Origin: Pseudomonadota bacterium
GTDB taxonomy: Bacteria > Cyanobacteriota > Vampirovibrionia > Obscuribacterales > Obscuribacteraceae
Direction: 5' to 3'
NCBI GenBank assembly: GCA_021324135.1
Contig: JAJPJO010000327.1
Coordinates: 1-45,442 of the forward strand
Length of the DNA: 45,442 nucleotides
Part shown: positions 15,501-24,241 of the stretch, one piece after another
How the letters are laid out: each line of letters opens with the position of its first letter
How positions within the stretch are numbered: position 1 is the first letter of the stretch
The notes under the pieces: model-generated
What the model saw: the letters and a program-made list of their open reading frames with translations, nothing else
What the model was told of the DNA's origin: nothing
Databases searched by the model: none
Position numbers and translations under genes: made by a program

Positions 15501-18500
15501 AGCGGCTCAGGTCCGGTCAGCGGCTCAACCACTGTTGGCGTCAGCTTGCCAACCCGCAAGGATGGCGGCCCGGCCAGTTCGAAGCCTGAGGTTAAGGGTG
15601 ATGGCACAGTGCCGACCGGCAGTGAGGTTCGCACACCCGACGGCGCACCAGTGACGGTGCCAATCCAGTCAAGCGAAGGCGGCGCCGATCAGCCGCCAGT
15701 CAGAGCCGATCAGCCAGGCGTCGTCAAGCAAGAAGGCGGCAAGACTGTAGTAAACGCCGGCATTAATGCCGGCGGCGGCCAGCCCGTAACAGTAATATTG
15801 CCGACCGCAGGACCGCCGACCGGAACCACTAAAGATCAGGGCCAATCAGTGCACGCTCCGCTTTCACCAGGCGGCACGCAAAGACAGCCCGGCGGCCCGG
15901 CTGGTAAAGTGGATACCCCGGTGGTCGGAACAGATGGACGACTCGAAGGACAACCGAGCGACGGCACGATTGCCCCACCGGTATCGGTGCAAACAACCGG
16001 CGGCGAAGGCACCACATCGGTGACCAGAAGTCCGGATGGCCAAACAACCATCGGCGTGAAATTGCCCGATCGCGGACCGGCAACCGGACTGCCAGGCGGA
16101 CAAAACGTCGAAGTCATCCCGGTCCCATCATCAGCCTCCGGAGCGACGACTACCTCGGGCGTTCCCCAAAGAATTGATGCCGGCAGCGGCGGACAACAGC
16201 AAAAGCCTGTCGGACCGGCAGGAAAAGTCGATGCACCAGTGGTCACTGGTGAGGGTCAAACTGCCAATGAGGGCACCTTGAACCCACCAGTAGCTGTACA
16301 CACAACCGGTGATGGCAGCGCCACCGTAACCAGATCGGGCGATGGTCAAACTACAGTAGGCGTGAAGCTGCCCGATCGAGGCACAGCCGCCGGACCAGGA
16401 CTGCCCGGCAGTCAAAATGTTGAGATAGTGCCAGTCGCCCCGGGCAGCACCGCTGGTGGTGCAAGCACCGGCGCGCCGCAAAGAATTGAAGCGACGACGA
16501 CGCAGACGCAAAGACAATCAGGCTCGCCGGCAGGCAAGACGGATGGCGTCACGATCGCCGGCGAAGGACAGACGGGACCTGACGGAACCCCAATCGTTCC
16601 TCCGGTTATCGGCACAACCACCGAGGGCGGCAAACAAGATCAGCAAGCGCCCAGCCTCAGCGTCAAAACGCCCGATCAAAAAACCTCCGCGCCACTGCCG
16701 GGCAGCCAGCAGGTCGAGGTCGTTCTGCCCACACAAGGAGCGGGATCGGGTGCAACCAGCACTACCCATAGAGTAGATGCGACTCCGATCAATCAAGGTC
16801 AAAGGCAACCGGGCAGCCCGGTGGGCAAGGTTGATGCTCCTGTGACAGCAGGCGACGTCACCACCAGCGCCAATGACGGAGCGACTGTCGTTCCACCTGT
16901 TACAGGCGAGCAGCGCAACGAAGCCGGTCCGGTCAAGACCGATCCTACAGTCAGCGTGCGCCCGGGCGAAAGGCCGACAGCCACCACACCAGGCAGCCAG
17001 CAAGTCGAAGTCGTTCTGCCGGTAAATAACACGGGCACCACCGGCGCCGAGACTCGCCATACGGTTCAAGCCCAAACCCAGGGAACAACCAGACCGGGAA
17101 CCGGACCGCAGCCACGCATCGACGGACAACCTGTCGTGACCGGCGGCGAAACCGCTCCGGGTGAAACCGGTCCTGTCCTCGTGCAACCACAAGTGATACC
17201 GACAGGCGAAGGCACAACCGCACGCGCTCCCGAGCCACAAGTGACAGCCACGGTTAGACCCGAGCAGAGACCGGCGGATACATCTGGGCAAACCCACGTT
17301 CAGGTCGAAACCACCGGAGCGGGCACTCCTCAACAGCGCACCGAGCAAACCACGGCGCAAGTCAGAACCGGGGCTCCTGCAAGCCCGGCTGCCCGCACGC
17401 TCAGAGATAACATCTATTCATTCGTTGAAGGCGCCAATGCTGATGACGGCAGCGGCAGAGAACAAGCTACGGTAGTGACGGGCGGCGGCACCGGCGGCGG
17501 TGGCGGTGGTGGTGGTGGCGGCGGTGGTGGCGGCGGCCATGGCGATCCACCTCAACCTCCATATCATCCACCCGATGACCGAGCGCCATACGGTCAAGCT
17601 CCAGCCAGCCCGCACGAGCAGCGCCTGGACGCCACCCAGTCGAAGTCACCTATAGATAGCTTCCAGCAAGCATTCTATCGCTGGATTCCGCCCAGAGGCA
17701 TATCGGGCGCCATCCGTCTGGCTCAAGATACGACATTGGGTCCATCAACCAGCGGCGAGCCGGAATTGTACGGCAACTCGAAAGGCGCCACCTTCCATGT
17801 TCGCACCGGCGAAGGCGACAATGCCGACCGCATCGCATTGCAGATGATGACCGCCGGTTATGCCTCGGTTGTCGGCAGCGATCCGGTTGCCTACGATGCA
17901 GCGCGACAATCGGCAATCGATGCCGGCGCCGACAAACCTCAGACATGGTACGAGCGCATGGCTGCCGGTATCATGATGTACAACGGCAACTCCTGGGCGC
18001 AAACCGCCAACGCCAAACAGAGATTCCAGCAGTCCATGTACACATCGGCCGTCGCAGGCTCGCAAGCCTACATCAGCGGTCAGGAAGGCAATGCCTATAC
18101 GCAATACCTCAACGAGCGCTACGGTCCGATGACCGACGAGCAGCAAGCCTGGGGCGTTCACATCATGACCGATCCCGGCTCGCCTGAATCGAGCTGGCAC
18201 TGGGGTCATATCCCGGCCACCGAAATGCTCGTGAGAAACGCCATTCCAATCAACTCGATCTCCCGTGCCGTCGGTACCAACGCCAACGTTCTGCGCGCCA
18301 GACCAAACGAACAACGCGCCGCCGTGGCAGGCACCACCCAGTACATGGAAGTGAGAAGAAACAACGAAATTCCTGATGCTCACCCGATGGTCGCCGATGC
18401 CTGGGTAGGCCGCGAAGCGCAGTTGATCCCCCCTGAGGTGGTCAGCACCATGACGGCTCTTACAATGCAAATGGGTGCCGATGTTGTTCAAGACATGAAT

Positions 18501-20048
18501 GATGTCGCCCTGGTCAATTCGGTTGCCACAATGGTCGGACCAGGCGCCAGCAACCAGGACTATGTCGATTGTTTCAACGCCCAGAAGGCCATGCAAACAG
18601 CCGGCAGCGCTCCCCGCCCCAGCAGCGGTGGCGGCGGTTACGGTTTCAGTGGTGGCGGCAGCGGCGGTTACGGCGGCTACAGTGGTGGCGGCGGTGGTGG
18701 CGGCGGCTTCACTCCACCTCCGACAGCAACATCATCAAGCTCGAGCGGACCCGGACCCGGCATGGGCGGCGGACCGGTCATGGTGGATGTCGATGTCGAC
18801 GGCGGCATGAGCACACCATCTGGACCAGTGGACATCAGCCGGGTTGCGCCTCCTCAGCCCATGGCACCTCTGCACGGCGGCACGGCCCATGTCAACTTCA
18901 GGCACACAGGCGGCTCGCCGACACCGGTATCAGCGGCACAGACAGTGCGCATGCAGGGTCCGCCTCCACAGCAGAATCAGGGTCCACCGATCATTCAAGT
19001 CAGCGGTCACGGCAACACGCCTCCGCCGGTCATCCACGACCAGAACGTCGAGGTGGAAATCATCTCCACCGATCACGTCGAGCCGCCCAGACCAATCGAC
19101 CCATCGCAAATCAAACTACCGAACGATGCCGGACAGCGCGTCGATACACGCACCAACGTCACCTTCATCCCGGGCGCCTCCAGTGGTGGCAGTCGCGGCG
19201 ACAGCACGGTCGAGCGCGTCGAAGTCGACGCCCCGATGCACGATGCCAACGCGCAACACGGCTCGGTTGAAATGGGCAGCTACCACGCTCCATCCAACGC
19301 CGATCAAACCGTCGAGCGTCGAGTCGAGGCACGGGTAGTCAGCTTACGCACGGGCGACTATGGCAGCGACAATCCCAACGACATCGAAGTCGACGTCGAG
19401 CGCTACATGAGTCAATTCTCCAGCACAGCCGAGATGGCATACAACACAGTTTATGACTTGAAAGCCGATGGTTTCACCTTCCAGCAACTGGGCGACGTCA
19501 ACGTCTGCCGCACCGCCATGGCAGTGAAAGCTCAAAATCCATCCCTCGGTCACACGGCAGCGGTGACGCTCAATACCATGGGTGCAGGCGGATTCAGCGT
19601 TCAGCGCGTGCATACCGTTCAAGCCATGCTCGATTGCGACTCGAGATGGAACGAGCACAACATCGACGCCAAGAGCGTTGTCGGCGCCGAAGCGATCGGA
19701 CAGGTTCTCACTGATGTTAAGACCGAAGTGCTGTCACAGAATCCGGATCACCCGATCAAGGATCTGCAGGCTTATCCAACTCGCGACTTCGTCACTCAAG
19801 TCGTCGACCACCCTGACTTCGTCCCCAGCGCCTACCAGGGCGGCAACCATGTCGTGGCCACGACGGTGCGAGAGATGATGATCAACCGCTTCGTCACCCG
19901 TATTGCCGGCAAGGATCCGACATACGGCGGCTACAACAAGTTCGATCCCACCAAACCGGTACCGGATCCGCCAAACATAGACAACTTCGCCAAGAAGGCA
20001 GGCGGCGGCAAACGCGAAGACAACTCCTGGGATCAGTACGACTATTAA
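12519..20048 (+). CDS. Giant VirB6/TrbL-like T4SS membrane protein with repeat domain
   Basis: A protein of up to 2,509 residues. A signal-like segment (42-66, ending SDAFAQ) is followed by a Pro-rich stretch and a multi-helix membrane domain (about 215-470) with the arrangement of VirB6/TrbL inner-membrane channel proteins. From about 545 to 1620 it is low-complexity: Lys/Asp/Gly-rich, then five repeats of about 100 residues (1118-1622). A poly-Gly run (about 1655-1675) leads to a folded region of some 380 residues (about 1700-2025), then Gly- and Pro-rich linkers and a folded C-terminal domain (about 2290-2509). VirB6 proteins are usually 300-400 residues; large C-terminal extensions are known in Rickettsiales. 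The start is uncertain: TTG 12519, GTG 12582 and TTG 12594 are all possible and none has a good ribosome site. No internal stop or frameshift was seen. Confidence 0.8.
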   Translation: MTTFVNFSYQPLHNVSLANHPVAKALTKSDSKNSQAPAQKARRLILALSAILMLVAPFCFSDAFAQTEPPPPGSPWPNNTTAPLSSGAQKTNPTSMDYPNQPPTNYVNQAAEQNKDIVIQNVEQMLTDNFRSYNDTWMGLHTFWGDDIISNLFANIGQLIGKWITEFINGWISDTVQFLTGFLRLFVLNPNIAVNGMSNVPGAGPADDISPFIRQGADVIYGIAVDLLLLLFILCIWKFWAEAAWRGGGHQLLGAVGRLICTAGLMLAWPTIYAFEIQITNEMIKTIYFNSADQVSALDAAMAAAVKGGLLAGAALIANATAPVAGQAFGGILGSGPGALALGTVGGLVAFVGLIIYLFLGGILIAELVYLLVLKAIQTALLTAQYMFAPIFLVFFATPDTENVTAGFVRSFVEVSLWTFVWVGMLKIFVIMVLSDFNPWGKIVLAVGILQMMIQVPSFIARAQISPMSDFVTAGLFTTTFMNAGKGLAGFLGDRSQLLASAIGGTFTTGAARGPQMSKKADLSGLPHGVRDPHLLREIRRASFGDKDPKGKKGDGPDGGKKDGPKPPGPDGKGPDGKGGDGPDGTKKDGPKAPEGADKDKPKPPKRGGPGGGETATPVVPTTSGTPTSPTDPVVDAAKKLATAVAIPTAIGTAMAMKDGHDAMHPAPPEGDAARKTKEEAERTADAVKAIQNQNNGAGDKGSDKDNKDKDKDQASVVPGKQVNAGGDKDKDPKDKTAEQANVAKAGDLAAALGLKGGTPPGKRPDGTGEKGGGKGGEVVTPVDTNRRPAGPQADPKAGGITPPNPADAAKLAEDDKTTKSTAGGGDPSQKTDALNVDIDPEQAAAVGTPTHKLTPGQSKGTAGGGETVNTQVTLPPIASRTPASPAGKTDSEIKVDGKGGDGKSKPPGAENKTTVSADPLGQTVANPTLARNPDPTTSAMLGTDDATTDESGRVPVAVHLPKPPKAGERATADKGGGEKVETVQTPTSGSGSGSGSGPVSGSTTVGVSLPTRKDGGPASSKPEVKGDGTVPTGSEVRTPDGAPVTVPIQSSEGGADQPPVRADQPGVVKQEGGKTVVNAGINAGGGQPVTVILPTAGPPTGTTKDQGQSVHAPLSPGGTQRQPGGPAGKVDTPVVGTDGRLEGQPSDGTIAPPVSVQTTGGEGTTSVTRSPDGQTTIGVKLPDRGPATGLPGGQNVEVIPVPSSASGATTTSGVPQRIDAGSGGQQQKPVGPAGKVDAPVVTGEGQTANEGTLNPPVAVHTTGDGSATVTRSGDGQTTVGVKLPDRGTAAGPGLPGSQNVEIVPVAPGSTAGGASTGAPQRIEATTTQTQRQSGSPAGKTDGVTIAGEGQTGPDGTPIVPPVIGTTTEGGKQDQQAPSLSVKTPDQKTSAPLPGSQQVEVVLPTQGAGSGATSTTHRVDATPINQGQRQPGSPVGKVDAPVTAGDVTTSANDGATVVPPVTGEQRNEAGPVKTDPTVSVRPGERPTATTPGSQQVEVVLPVNNTGTTGAETRHTVQAQTQGTTRPGTGPQPRIDGQPVVTGGETAPGETGPVLVQPQVIPTGEGTTARAPEPQVTATVRPEQRPADTSGQTHVQVETTGAGTPQQRTEQTTAQVRTGAPASPAARTLRDNIYSFVEGANADDGSGREQATVVTGGGTGGGGGGGGGGGGGGGHGDPPQPPYHPPDDRAPYGQAPASPHEQRLDATQSKSPIDSFQQAFYRWIPPRGISGAIRLAQDTTLGPSTSGEPELYGNSKGATFHVRTGEGDNADRIALQMMTAGYASVVGSDPVAYDAARQSAIDAGADKPQTWYERMAAGIMMYNGNSWAQTANAKQRFQQSMYTSAVAGSQAYISGQEGNAYTQYLNERYGPMTDEQQAWGVHIMTDPGSPESSWHWGHIPATEMLVRNAIPINSISRAVGTNANVLRARPNEQRAAVAGTTQYMEVRRNNEIPDAHPMVADAWVGREAQLIPPEVVSTMTALTMQMGADVVQDMNDVALVNSVATMVGPGASNQDYVDCFNAQKAMQTAGSAPRPSSGGGGYGFSGGGSGGYGGYSGGGGGGGGFTPPPTATSSSSSGPGPGMGGGPVMVDVDVDGGMSTPSGPVDISRVAPPQPMAPLHGGTAHVNFRHTGGSPTPVSAAQTVRMQGPPPQQNQGPPIIQVSGHGNTPPPVIHDQNVEVEIISTDHVEPPRPIDPSQIKLPNDAGQRVDTRTNVTFIPGASSGGSRGDSTVERVEVDAPMHDANAQHGSVEMGSYHAPSNADQTVERRVEARVVSLRTGDYGSDNPNDIEVDVERYMSQFSSTAEMAYNTVYDLKADGFTFQQLGDVNVCRTAMAVKAQNPSLGHTAAVTLNTMGAGGFSVQRVHTVQAMLDCDSRWNEHNIDAKSVVGAEAIGQVLTDVKTEVLSQNPDHPIKDLQAYPTRDFVTQVVDHPDFVPSAYQGGNHVVATTVREMMINRFVTRIAGKDPTYGGYNKFDPTKPVPDPPNIDNFAKKAGGGKREDNSWDQYDY
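15870..17385 (+). repeat. Five coding repeats of about 300 bp in the VirB6-like gene
   Basis: Units begin near 15870, 16189, 16499, 16789 and 17077, so spacing shrinks from about 320 to 288 bases. Each encodes a block with the pattern QRQPGSPAGKVDAPV, then PPV, then PGSQQVEVVLP and a Thr/Gly-rich linker. The fifth is the most diverged. The sequence is Pro, Gly and Thr-rich and probably disordered. Confidence 0.75.
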
Positions 20049-20123
20049 GCCAGGTCACCAGTAAGCCAGGCTTGCGGTCAAAACTGAGCAAATTTGACAG
20101 CAAAATCGCAGATTTAATCTCAA

Positions 20124-20162
20124 GCATGGGCATTCCCCCACGCTGCATGGGATTTCCCCCGA
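20124..20162 (+). repeat. Paired GCATGGG-TTCCCCC elements
   Basis: GCATGGGCATTCCCCCAC (20124-20141) and GCATGGGATTTCCCCCGA (20145-20162) are direct repeats, each a near-palindrome of GGG and CCC arms. The second abuts the -35 of the promoter at 20163. Similar sequences lie at 12460-12477 and 12492-12509 before the VirB6-like gene. They could bind a regulator. Confidence 0.5.
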
Positions 20163-20191
20163 TTTACCGAGGCGCCGCCAGGATCTAATCT
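20163..20191 (+). promoter_or_regulatory. Promoter of the VirB3-VirB4-VirB8 operon
   Basis: TTTACC (20163-20168), exactly 17 bases, then TAATCT (20186-20191). Transcription would start near 20198, about 50 bases before the ATG at 20250. The paired GCATGGG elements sit immediately upstream. Confidence 0.5.
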
Positions 20192-20249
20192 GTAGAAGCA
20201 AGCAAACAACGCTGTTTGCACCGACTGCGAGCCACTCAGACAAATCGCG

Positions 20250-20972
20250 ATGAAAGTATTCATACTGAAAGAAACGACCGTCATCTGCCCGAAGTGCGAG
20301 CTCAACTTCGCCACCACGCAAGTGGCTAAGATGCCCAAGATCTCGCACGAATCGCGGGTGGAAGCCGATCTGCATCGCGTGCTTCCCGACGGCGCCGTGC
20401 GCGCCAGCCTGATTGCCATGTGCCCTGAGTGCCTGTACACCTGGTGGCTCAGCGCCTTCGCGCACAGCATCATGCTGCCGCAGATGGTGCCTGATGCACC
20501 GCCGGTGGACAACGCTAAGAAGTTCGGTCATGCCGTTTTGTCCGCACGCAAACACGGCTTGCATAGCCTCGATCGAGCCATCATAGCGCTGAACGGCTAC
20601 TGGTGCGCCCGAGAAGATTTCCAGCCGGCAGGCAAATGGTTGGAGCTGGCGGCACGCGAGCTTGACGAAGCACTGAAGGACGAATCCTGGTACGGTAACC
20701 GCGGGCGGTATCACCATATCATGGGTGAAGTCCTGCGCCTCATGGGCGATTTTCACGGTGCCGTTCGTCATTATTCGCTGGTGGACAATCGCTCGATGCT
20801 CCCCAGAGAGCTGATCGAGCATCAAATCGCCGAAGCGAAGGCAGGCAACTCCGCCCCTACGCTTCTGCCTCAAGAGATCGTCGAGCAAATCTTCCTCGAC
20901 AAAAAACCGATTCGCAAACCTGAAAGCGGCATGAGCATCGCTCAATCCGATGTGCTGGCTCACGGTGCTTAA
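20250..20972 (+). CDS. DUF2225-like zinc-binding protein
   Basis: The protein has 240 residues and is probably cytoplasmic, with no signal peptide or membrane helix. Two Cys pairs, CPKC (13-16) and CPEC (58-61), can bind one zinc ion and resemble the N-terminal zinc site of DUF2225 proteins. The rest is helical and TPR-like (about 80-200), with repeated Trp, Tyr, Ala and Leu positions and the segment YHHIMGEVLRLMGDFHGAVRH. Its function in the family is unknown. It is the first gene of the VirB3-B4-B8 transcript: its TAA overlaps the AAGGAG ribosome site of the next gene, so expression should be coupled. It may be an assembly or chaperone factor of the secretion system. Confidence 0.7.
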   Translation: MKVFILKETTVICPKCELNFATTQVAKMPKISHESRVEADLHRVLPDGAVRASLIAMCPECLYTWWLSAFAHSIMLPQMVPDAPPVDNAKKFGHAVLSARKHGLHSLDRAIIALNGYWCAREDFQPAGKWLELAARELDEALKDESWYGNRGRYHHIMGEVLRLMGDFHGAVRHYSLVDNRSMLPRELIEHQIAEAKAGNSAPTLLPQEIVEQIFLDKKPIRKPESGMSIAQSDVLAHGA

Positions 20973-20983
20973 GGAGAACGACC

Positions 20984-21361
20984 ATGGACGACATCACCCC
21001 TCTCAATTTAGAAGACCATCCGAAGTTATTCGGACTGCGCTACGACCAACTGCTCGCCTGCATGATCAGTTTGATCGTTTCGACCCAGTTCTACTCCTGG
21101 ATCCAACCGGTTCCCTTCTGCGGTCAAGACCTGAGACTGGATGTAGCGATATTCTTCGGACTTCTCGGTCCGGCATATTGCCTGGTGACAATGAACCACA
21201 CCACCGGTCACTGGGAATCGATCATCAACTTCTACACCTGCCCGCAGATTTTCATTCCAGGACCGGATCCGACTCCGACTCGTTTTTTGACGGACGAGCC
21301 TCTCCCAGAGTTTCTCGACCTCCCCTCAGAAGACGATCCTCCCGCTGAGGAAGAAGCATAG
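20984..21361 (+). CDS. VirB3/TrbD-like small T4SS membrane protein
   Basis: The protein has 125 residues. Two hydrophobic segments (about 22-40 and 52-72, including LLACMISLIVSTQFYSW and VAIFFGLLGPAYCLVTM) form an inner-membrane hairpin, followed by a short soluble region and an acidic Pro-rich tail (DLPSEDDPPAEEEA). Small two-helix proteins directly before a VirB4 ATPase are typically VirB3, TrbD or PrgI-like, and that is the basis for the call. The start ATG 20984 has AAGGAG overlapping the preceding stop. VirB3 proteins partner VirB4 at the inner membrane. Confidence 0.65.
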   Translation: MDDITPLNLEDHPKLFGLRYDQLLACMISLIVSTQFYSWIQPVPFCGQDLRLDVAIFFGLLGPAYCLVTMNHTTGHWESIINFYTCPQIFIPGPDPTPTRFLTDEPLPEFLDLPSEDDPPAEEEA

Positions 21362-21415
21362 AAAAAAGTTTAGAAGAACAATCGGCGTATACGTTGCTCA
21401 GTCAGGAAAATAAAA

Positions 21416-24229
21416 ATGGTCAGCTCGATATCCAGATCCTATCAAAAAGAACTCGGACTCTTCTCATTCCTAAAGAAGAAAACGGAAGGCGACAAAGTCG
21501 ACCCGAAGCTGGTCGAGGCTATGTCCAAGCTGCCATCACTGGCAGTGCCAAGACCGCATCCTTCGGCAGCCGGGCTTCTTCCTCTATGGGACCTCTTCCA
21601 CGATGATGCCAGCGGACTCGGCATCATCATTTTGCGCGACGGCACCTACAGATGCACATACCAGGTCGACGGCGTTCACGTCAGCGGCTTCGATGAAGTG
21701 CGGCTCTACTCCTTGATGAATCATTTCACCGGATTTCTCAACGGCATCGATACCTCGGTGCAGTTCACGATCATGTGCCATAACATGAGCAAGCGCGAAT
21801 ATTTCGAGCGCCACAAAGTCGACGTCGTCGAGGATGAATTCCTCAAGTACGTCGCTCGTTGCGTTGAAAACGATCAAGCCAGTCTCCTGTCGCGCAACTT
21901 CATTCCCGAATTGCGCTTCTTCGTCACATTCTGCTACCGCCCGCCCCGAGAGAAAAAGCCTTCCAAAAAAGGATTGATCGGCGGTCTGGCTCAGCAGATT
22001 CAAGACGCATGCGGCAATCGAGCCGCCAGACAGAGCGTCGGCTCGCACTTCAAGAACGTCAACACACTTCTGCAGCGCGCCCAGGGTTATATGGGGCAGC
22101 TGGGGGCTTGCGGCATGAGCGGAAGACCCGTCTCGGCCCTGGAATACTTCCAAATGCTGTACAAAGAATTGAATCCGGTTCTGGGCAGCAAACCGGCCGA
22201 GGAGCTTCCCGAGCCCAAGAGACCGGAATGCCAACCGCTGCCGGCGAAGGTGAGACGCGTTTTTCCCGATATGGAACCGGCCACCATCAGAGAGCAGCTC
22301 GTCGAGTCGCATTATGATTTTCATCATCCCGACTATGTCCATATCACCGATGTCAGCGAAAGCACCGCCAGTGATGCGGCCGAGCGCCAGGGCTTGTTTC
22401 TTCGCACTCTGCACATGAGCCGCCTGCCGGAGCGCACCAGCCCCTTGTGGCTGCAGCCGCTCCTGCGCCTGAGCTGCGAATGGCGGATCAACATTTACGC
22501 TCATAAGCTCGATAAGGAAATTTTCCGCAAGCAACTGCAACGCAAGCAAGCGCAGGCGACCGCCAACACCTATCAGAGCCTGCTCGGTCCCCGCCATACG
22601 CCCAACCAGGAAGAAGCGGAAAAAGCGCAAGAAGCAGCTCACATCGGCTCCGAGTTGTACACCACCAACATGGAAGTCTTCAATTCATCGATCTACATCA
22701 CCTTGATTGGCGACTCGCTCGAAGAGCTCAACCGCTCGACCGAACTCGTGCGCAGCGCCGGAGTCCAGTGCCGCGGTGCTCGTTTCGTCGTCGGCTATCG
22801 CGAGCAAAAACCGCTCTACGTCAGCAGTCTTCCCGGCATGGGTCTCGATCTGACCAGACGCGGAAAGATTGTGCGCACACCGACCCTGCGCAACTCGTTC
22901 CCATTCGTGCACGCTAAGCTCGGCACCGGTAAAGGCTCCTGGCTTGGCGTCTCCAAAGAGACATTCGAGCCTGTTTTCCTCGATCCATATGATGAAAAGC
23001 TGCCGAACGCGCTTTGTGTAGTCTTCGGTCAGCCCGGTGAAGGTAAATCCATGGTGGCGCAGCAGATCATCCAGATGAAGCTGCTCGCCGGTGCCAAAGT
23101 AGTAATCATCGACCGCTCGGGGAGCTACAAGATGCTCGCCGATGTCTACGATGATACATCTTACATTCGCCTCGGACCCGACGGGCAAGTCTGTTTGAAC
23201 CTCTACGATCTGCCTCTGGCCGGACCGGACGGCAAAGAAATCGATCCGGCCAATCCGCCCGAATCGCACATCATCAAGATTTTGAATTTCCACTCCGTCA
23301 TGCTCGGCGAGCGCGGCGAGCAAGCCATGACAAAAGACGAGAAGCCTCTGATCATGCAAGGCATTCAAACCATTTATCGCGAGTGCGCCGAAAAGGGCAG
23401 GGTGCCGATCGAATCCGATCTCGTCGAGTGGCTGACTAAAGAAGGACAGAGATGCAAGGGCACCAAGCGCGGTGAGATTTGCGAAGACCTCGTCAACCGT
23501 CTCTCGCTCTACTGCCGCGGCGCCATTTACGGGCGGCTCTTCGACGGTCCGACATCGATTCCGAGCAATGCTCGTTTGATCGTCTTCGACACCTCCGATC
23601 TTGCTCATGATAAAACGCTTGAGGCGGTCGTCACGCTCTTTGTCTCCGACTATGTTTTGAGAAACGCCGCCGAGCACAAGATGGAGCAAATGAAATCCGG
23701 CAAGCCGGCACGTTTCGTGTTCTGCATAGACGAGTTGTGGCGCCTGCTCCGCTATGAAGGCGGGAAGACGCTGGTGGAAGACGCATCGCGCACAAGCCGC
23801 CACTTAGGTCTTCTCTTCATCGGCATATCCCAGGAGCTGGGCGACCTGTTGCGCGACGAGCGCGCCAGGAACCTGGCGACCAACAGCTCGATCAAGATCA
23901 TCCTGGGCAACGACCCGAGCAACTTCGATCTGATTCGCGACGCTTGCGGCTTGACGCCGGCCGAAATGAACTCGATTGCTCATTTGACAAGAAAGAACCG
24001 CGAATATTCCGATGCGTTTCTTGTCTATCACAAGATCTCACGCGGGGTAGTCAGCCTGGTGGTGCCGCGCTTCATGTACTGGGTGGCCACCACTGAGCCG
24101 AACACGGATCAACCGATGCGCTCGCGCATGATCGACTTGTGTCACGGCGACGCCCGCTGGGCTTGCCACCTTCTCGGTCAAGGCTATACGCCCGAAACGT
24201 TCACCCCCGAATTGCTCCTGGCCGGTTAA
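21416..24229 (+). CDS. virB4: VirB4/TraC-type T4SS ATPase
   Basis: A 937-residue ATPase that powers T4SS assembly and pilus formation at the inner membrane. The N-terminal half (about 40-480) is the family-specific region. The C-terminal half is the RecA-like motor: Walker A GQPGEGKS (538-545, Lys544), then VVIIDRSGSY, and Walker B CIDELW with Asp772 and Glu773. The later motif GISQELGDLL and the NNDPSNF-like segment (ILGNDPSNFDLIR) are also typical. Length is in the normal range (about 800-950). AGGAAA lies six bases before ATG 21416. It is 54 bases after the VirB3-like gene and 12 before the VirB8-like gene. Confidence 0.92.
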   Translation: MVSSISRSYQKELGLFSFLKKKTEGDKVDPKLVEAMSKLPSLAVPRPHPSAAGLLPLWDLFHDDASGLGIIILRDGTYRCTYQVDGVHVSGFDEVRLYSLMNHFTGFLNGIDTSVQFTIMCHNMSKREYFERHKVDVVEDEFLKYVARCVENDQASLLSRNFIPELRFFVTFCYRPPREKKPSKKGLIGGLAQQIQDACGNRAARQSVGSHFKNVNTLLQRAQGYMGQLGACGMSGRPVSALEYFQMLYKELNPVLGSKPAEELPEPKRPECQPLPAKVRRVFPDMEPATIREQLVESHYDFHHPDYVHITDVSESTASDAAERQGLFLRTLHMSRLPERTSPLWLQPLLRLSCEWRINIYAHKLDKEIFRKQLQRKQAQATANTYQSLLGPRHTPNQEEAEKAQEAAHIGSELYTTNMEVFNSSIYITLIGDSLEELNRSTELVRSAGVQCRGARFVVGYREQKPLYVSSLPGMGLDLTRRGKIVRTPTLRNSFPFVHAKLGTGKGSWLGVSKETFEPVFLDPYDEKLPNALCVVFGQPGEGKSMVAQQIIQMKLLAGAKVVIIDRSGSYKMLADVYDDTSYIRLGPDGQVCLNLYDLPLAGPDGKEIDPANPPESHIIKILNFHSVMLGERGEQAMTKDEKPLIMQGIQTIYRECAEKGRVPIESDLVEWLTKEGQRCKGTKRGEICEDLVNRLSLYCRGAIYGRLFDGPTSIPSNARLIVFDTSDLAHDKTLEAVVTLFVSDYVLRNAAEHKMEQMKSGKPARFVFCIDELWRLLRYEGGKTLVEDASRTSRHLGLLFIGISQELGDLLRDERARNLATNSSIKIILGNDPSNFDLIRDACGLTPAEMNSIAHLTRKNREYSDAFLVYHKISRGVVSLVVPRFMYWVATTEPNTDQPMRSRMIDLCHGDARWACHLLGQGYTPETFTPELLLAG

Positions 24230-24241
24230 GAGGTAAAAATC

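Noticed and set aside
15829..17360. Several minus-strand open frames across the 300-bp coding repeats
   Set aside because: They repeat with the same period as the plus-strand gene and have shadow-like composition.
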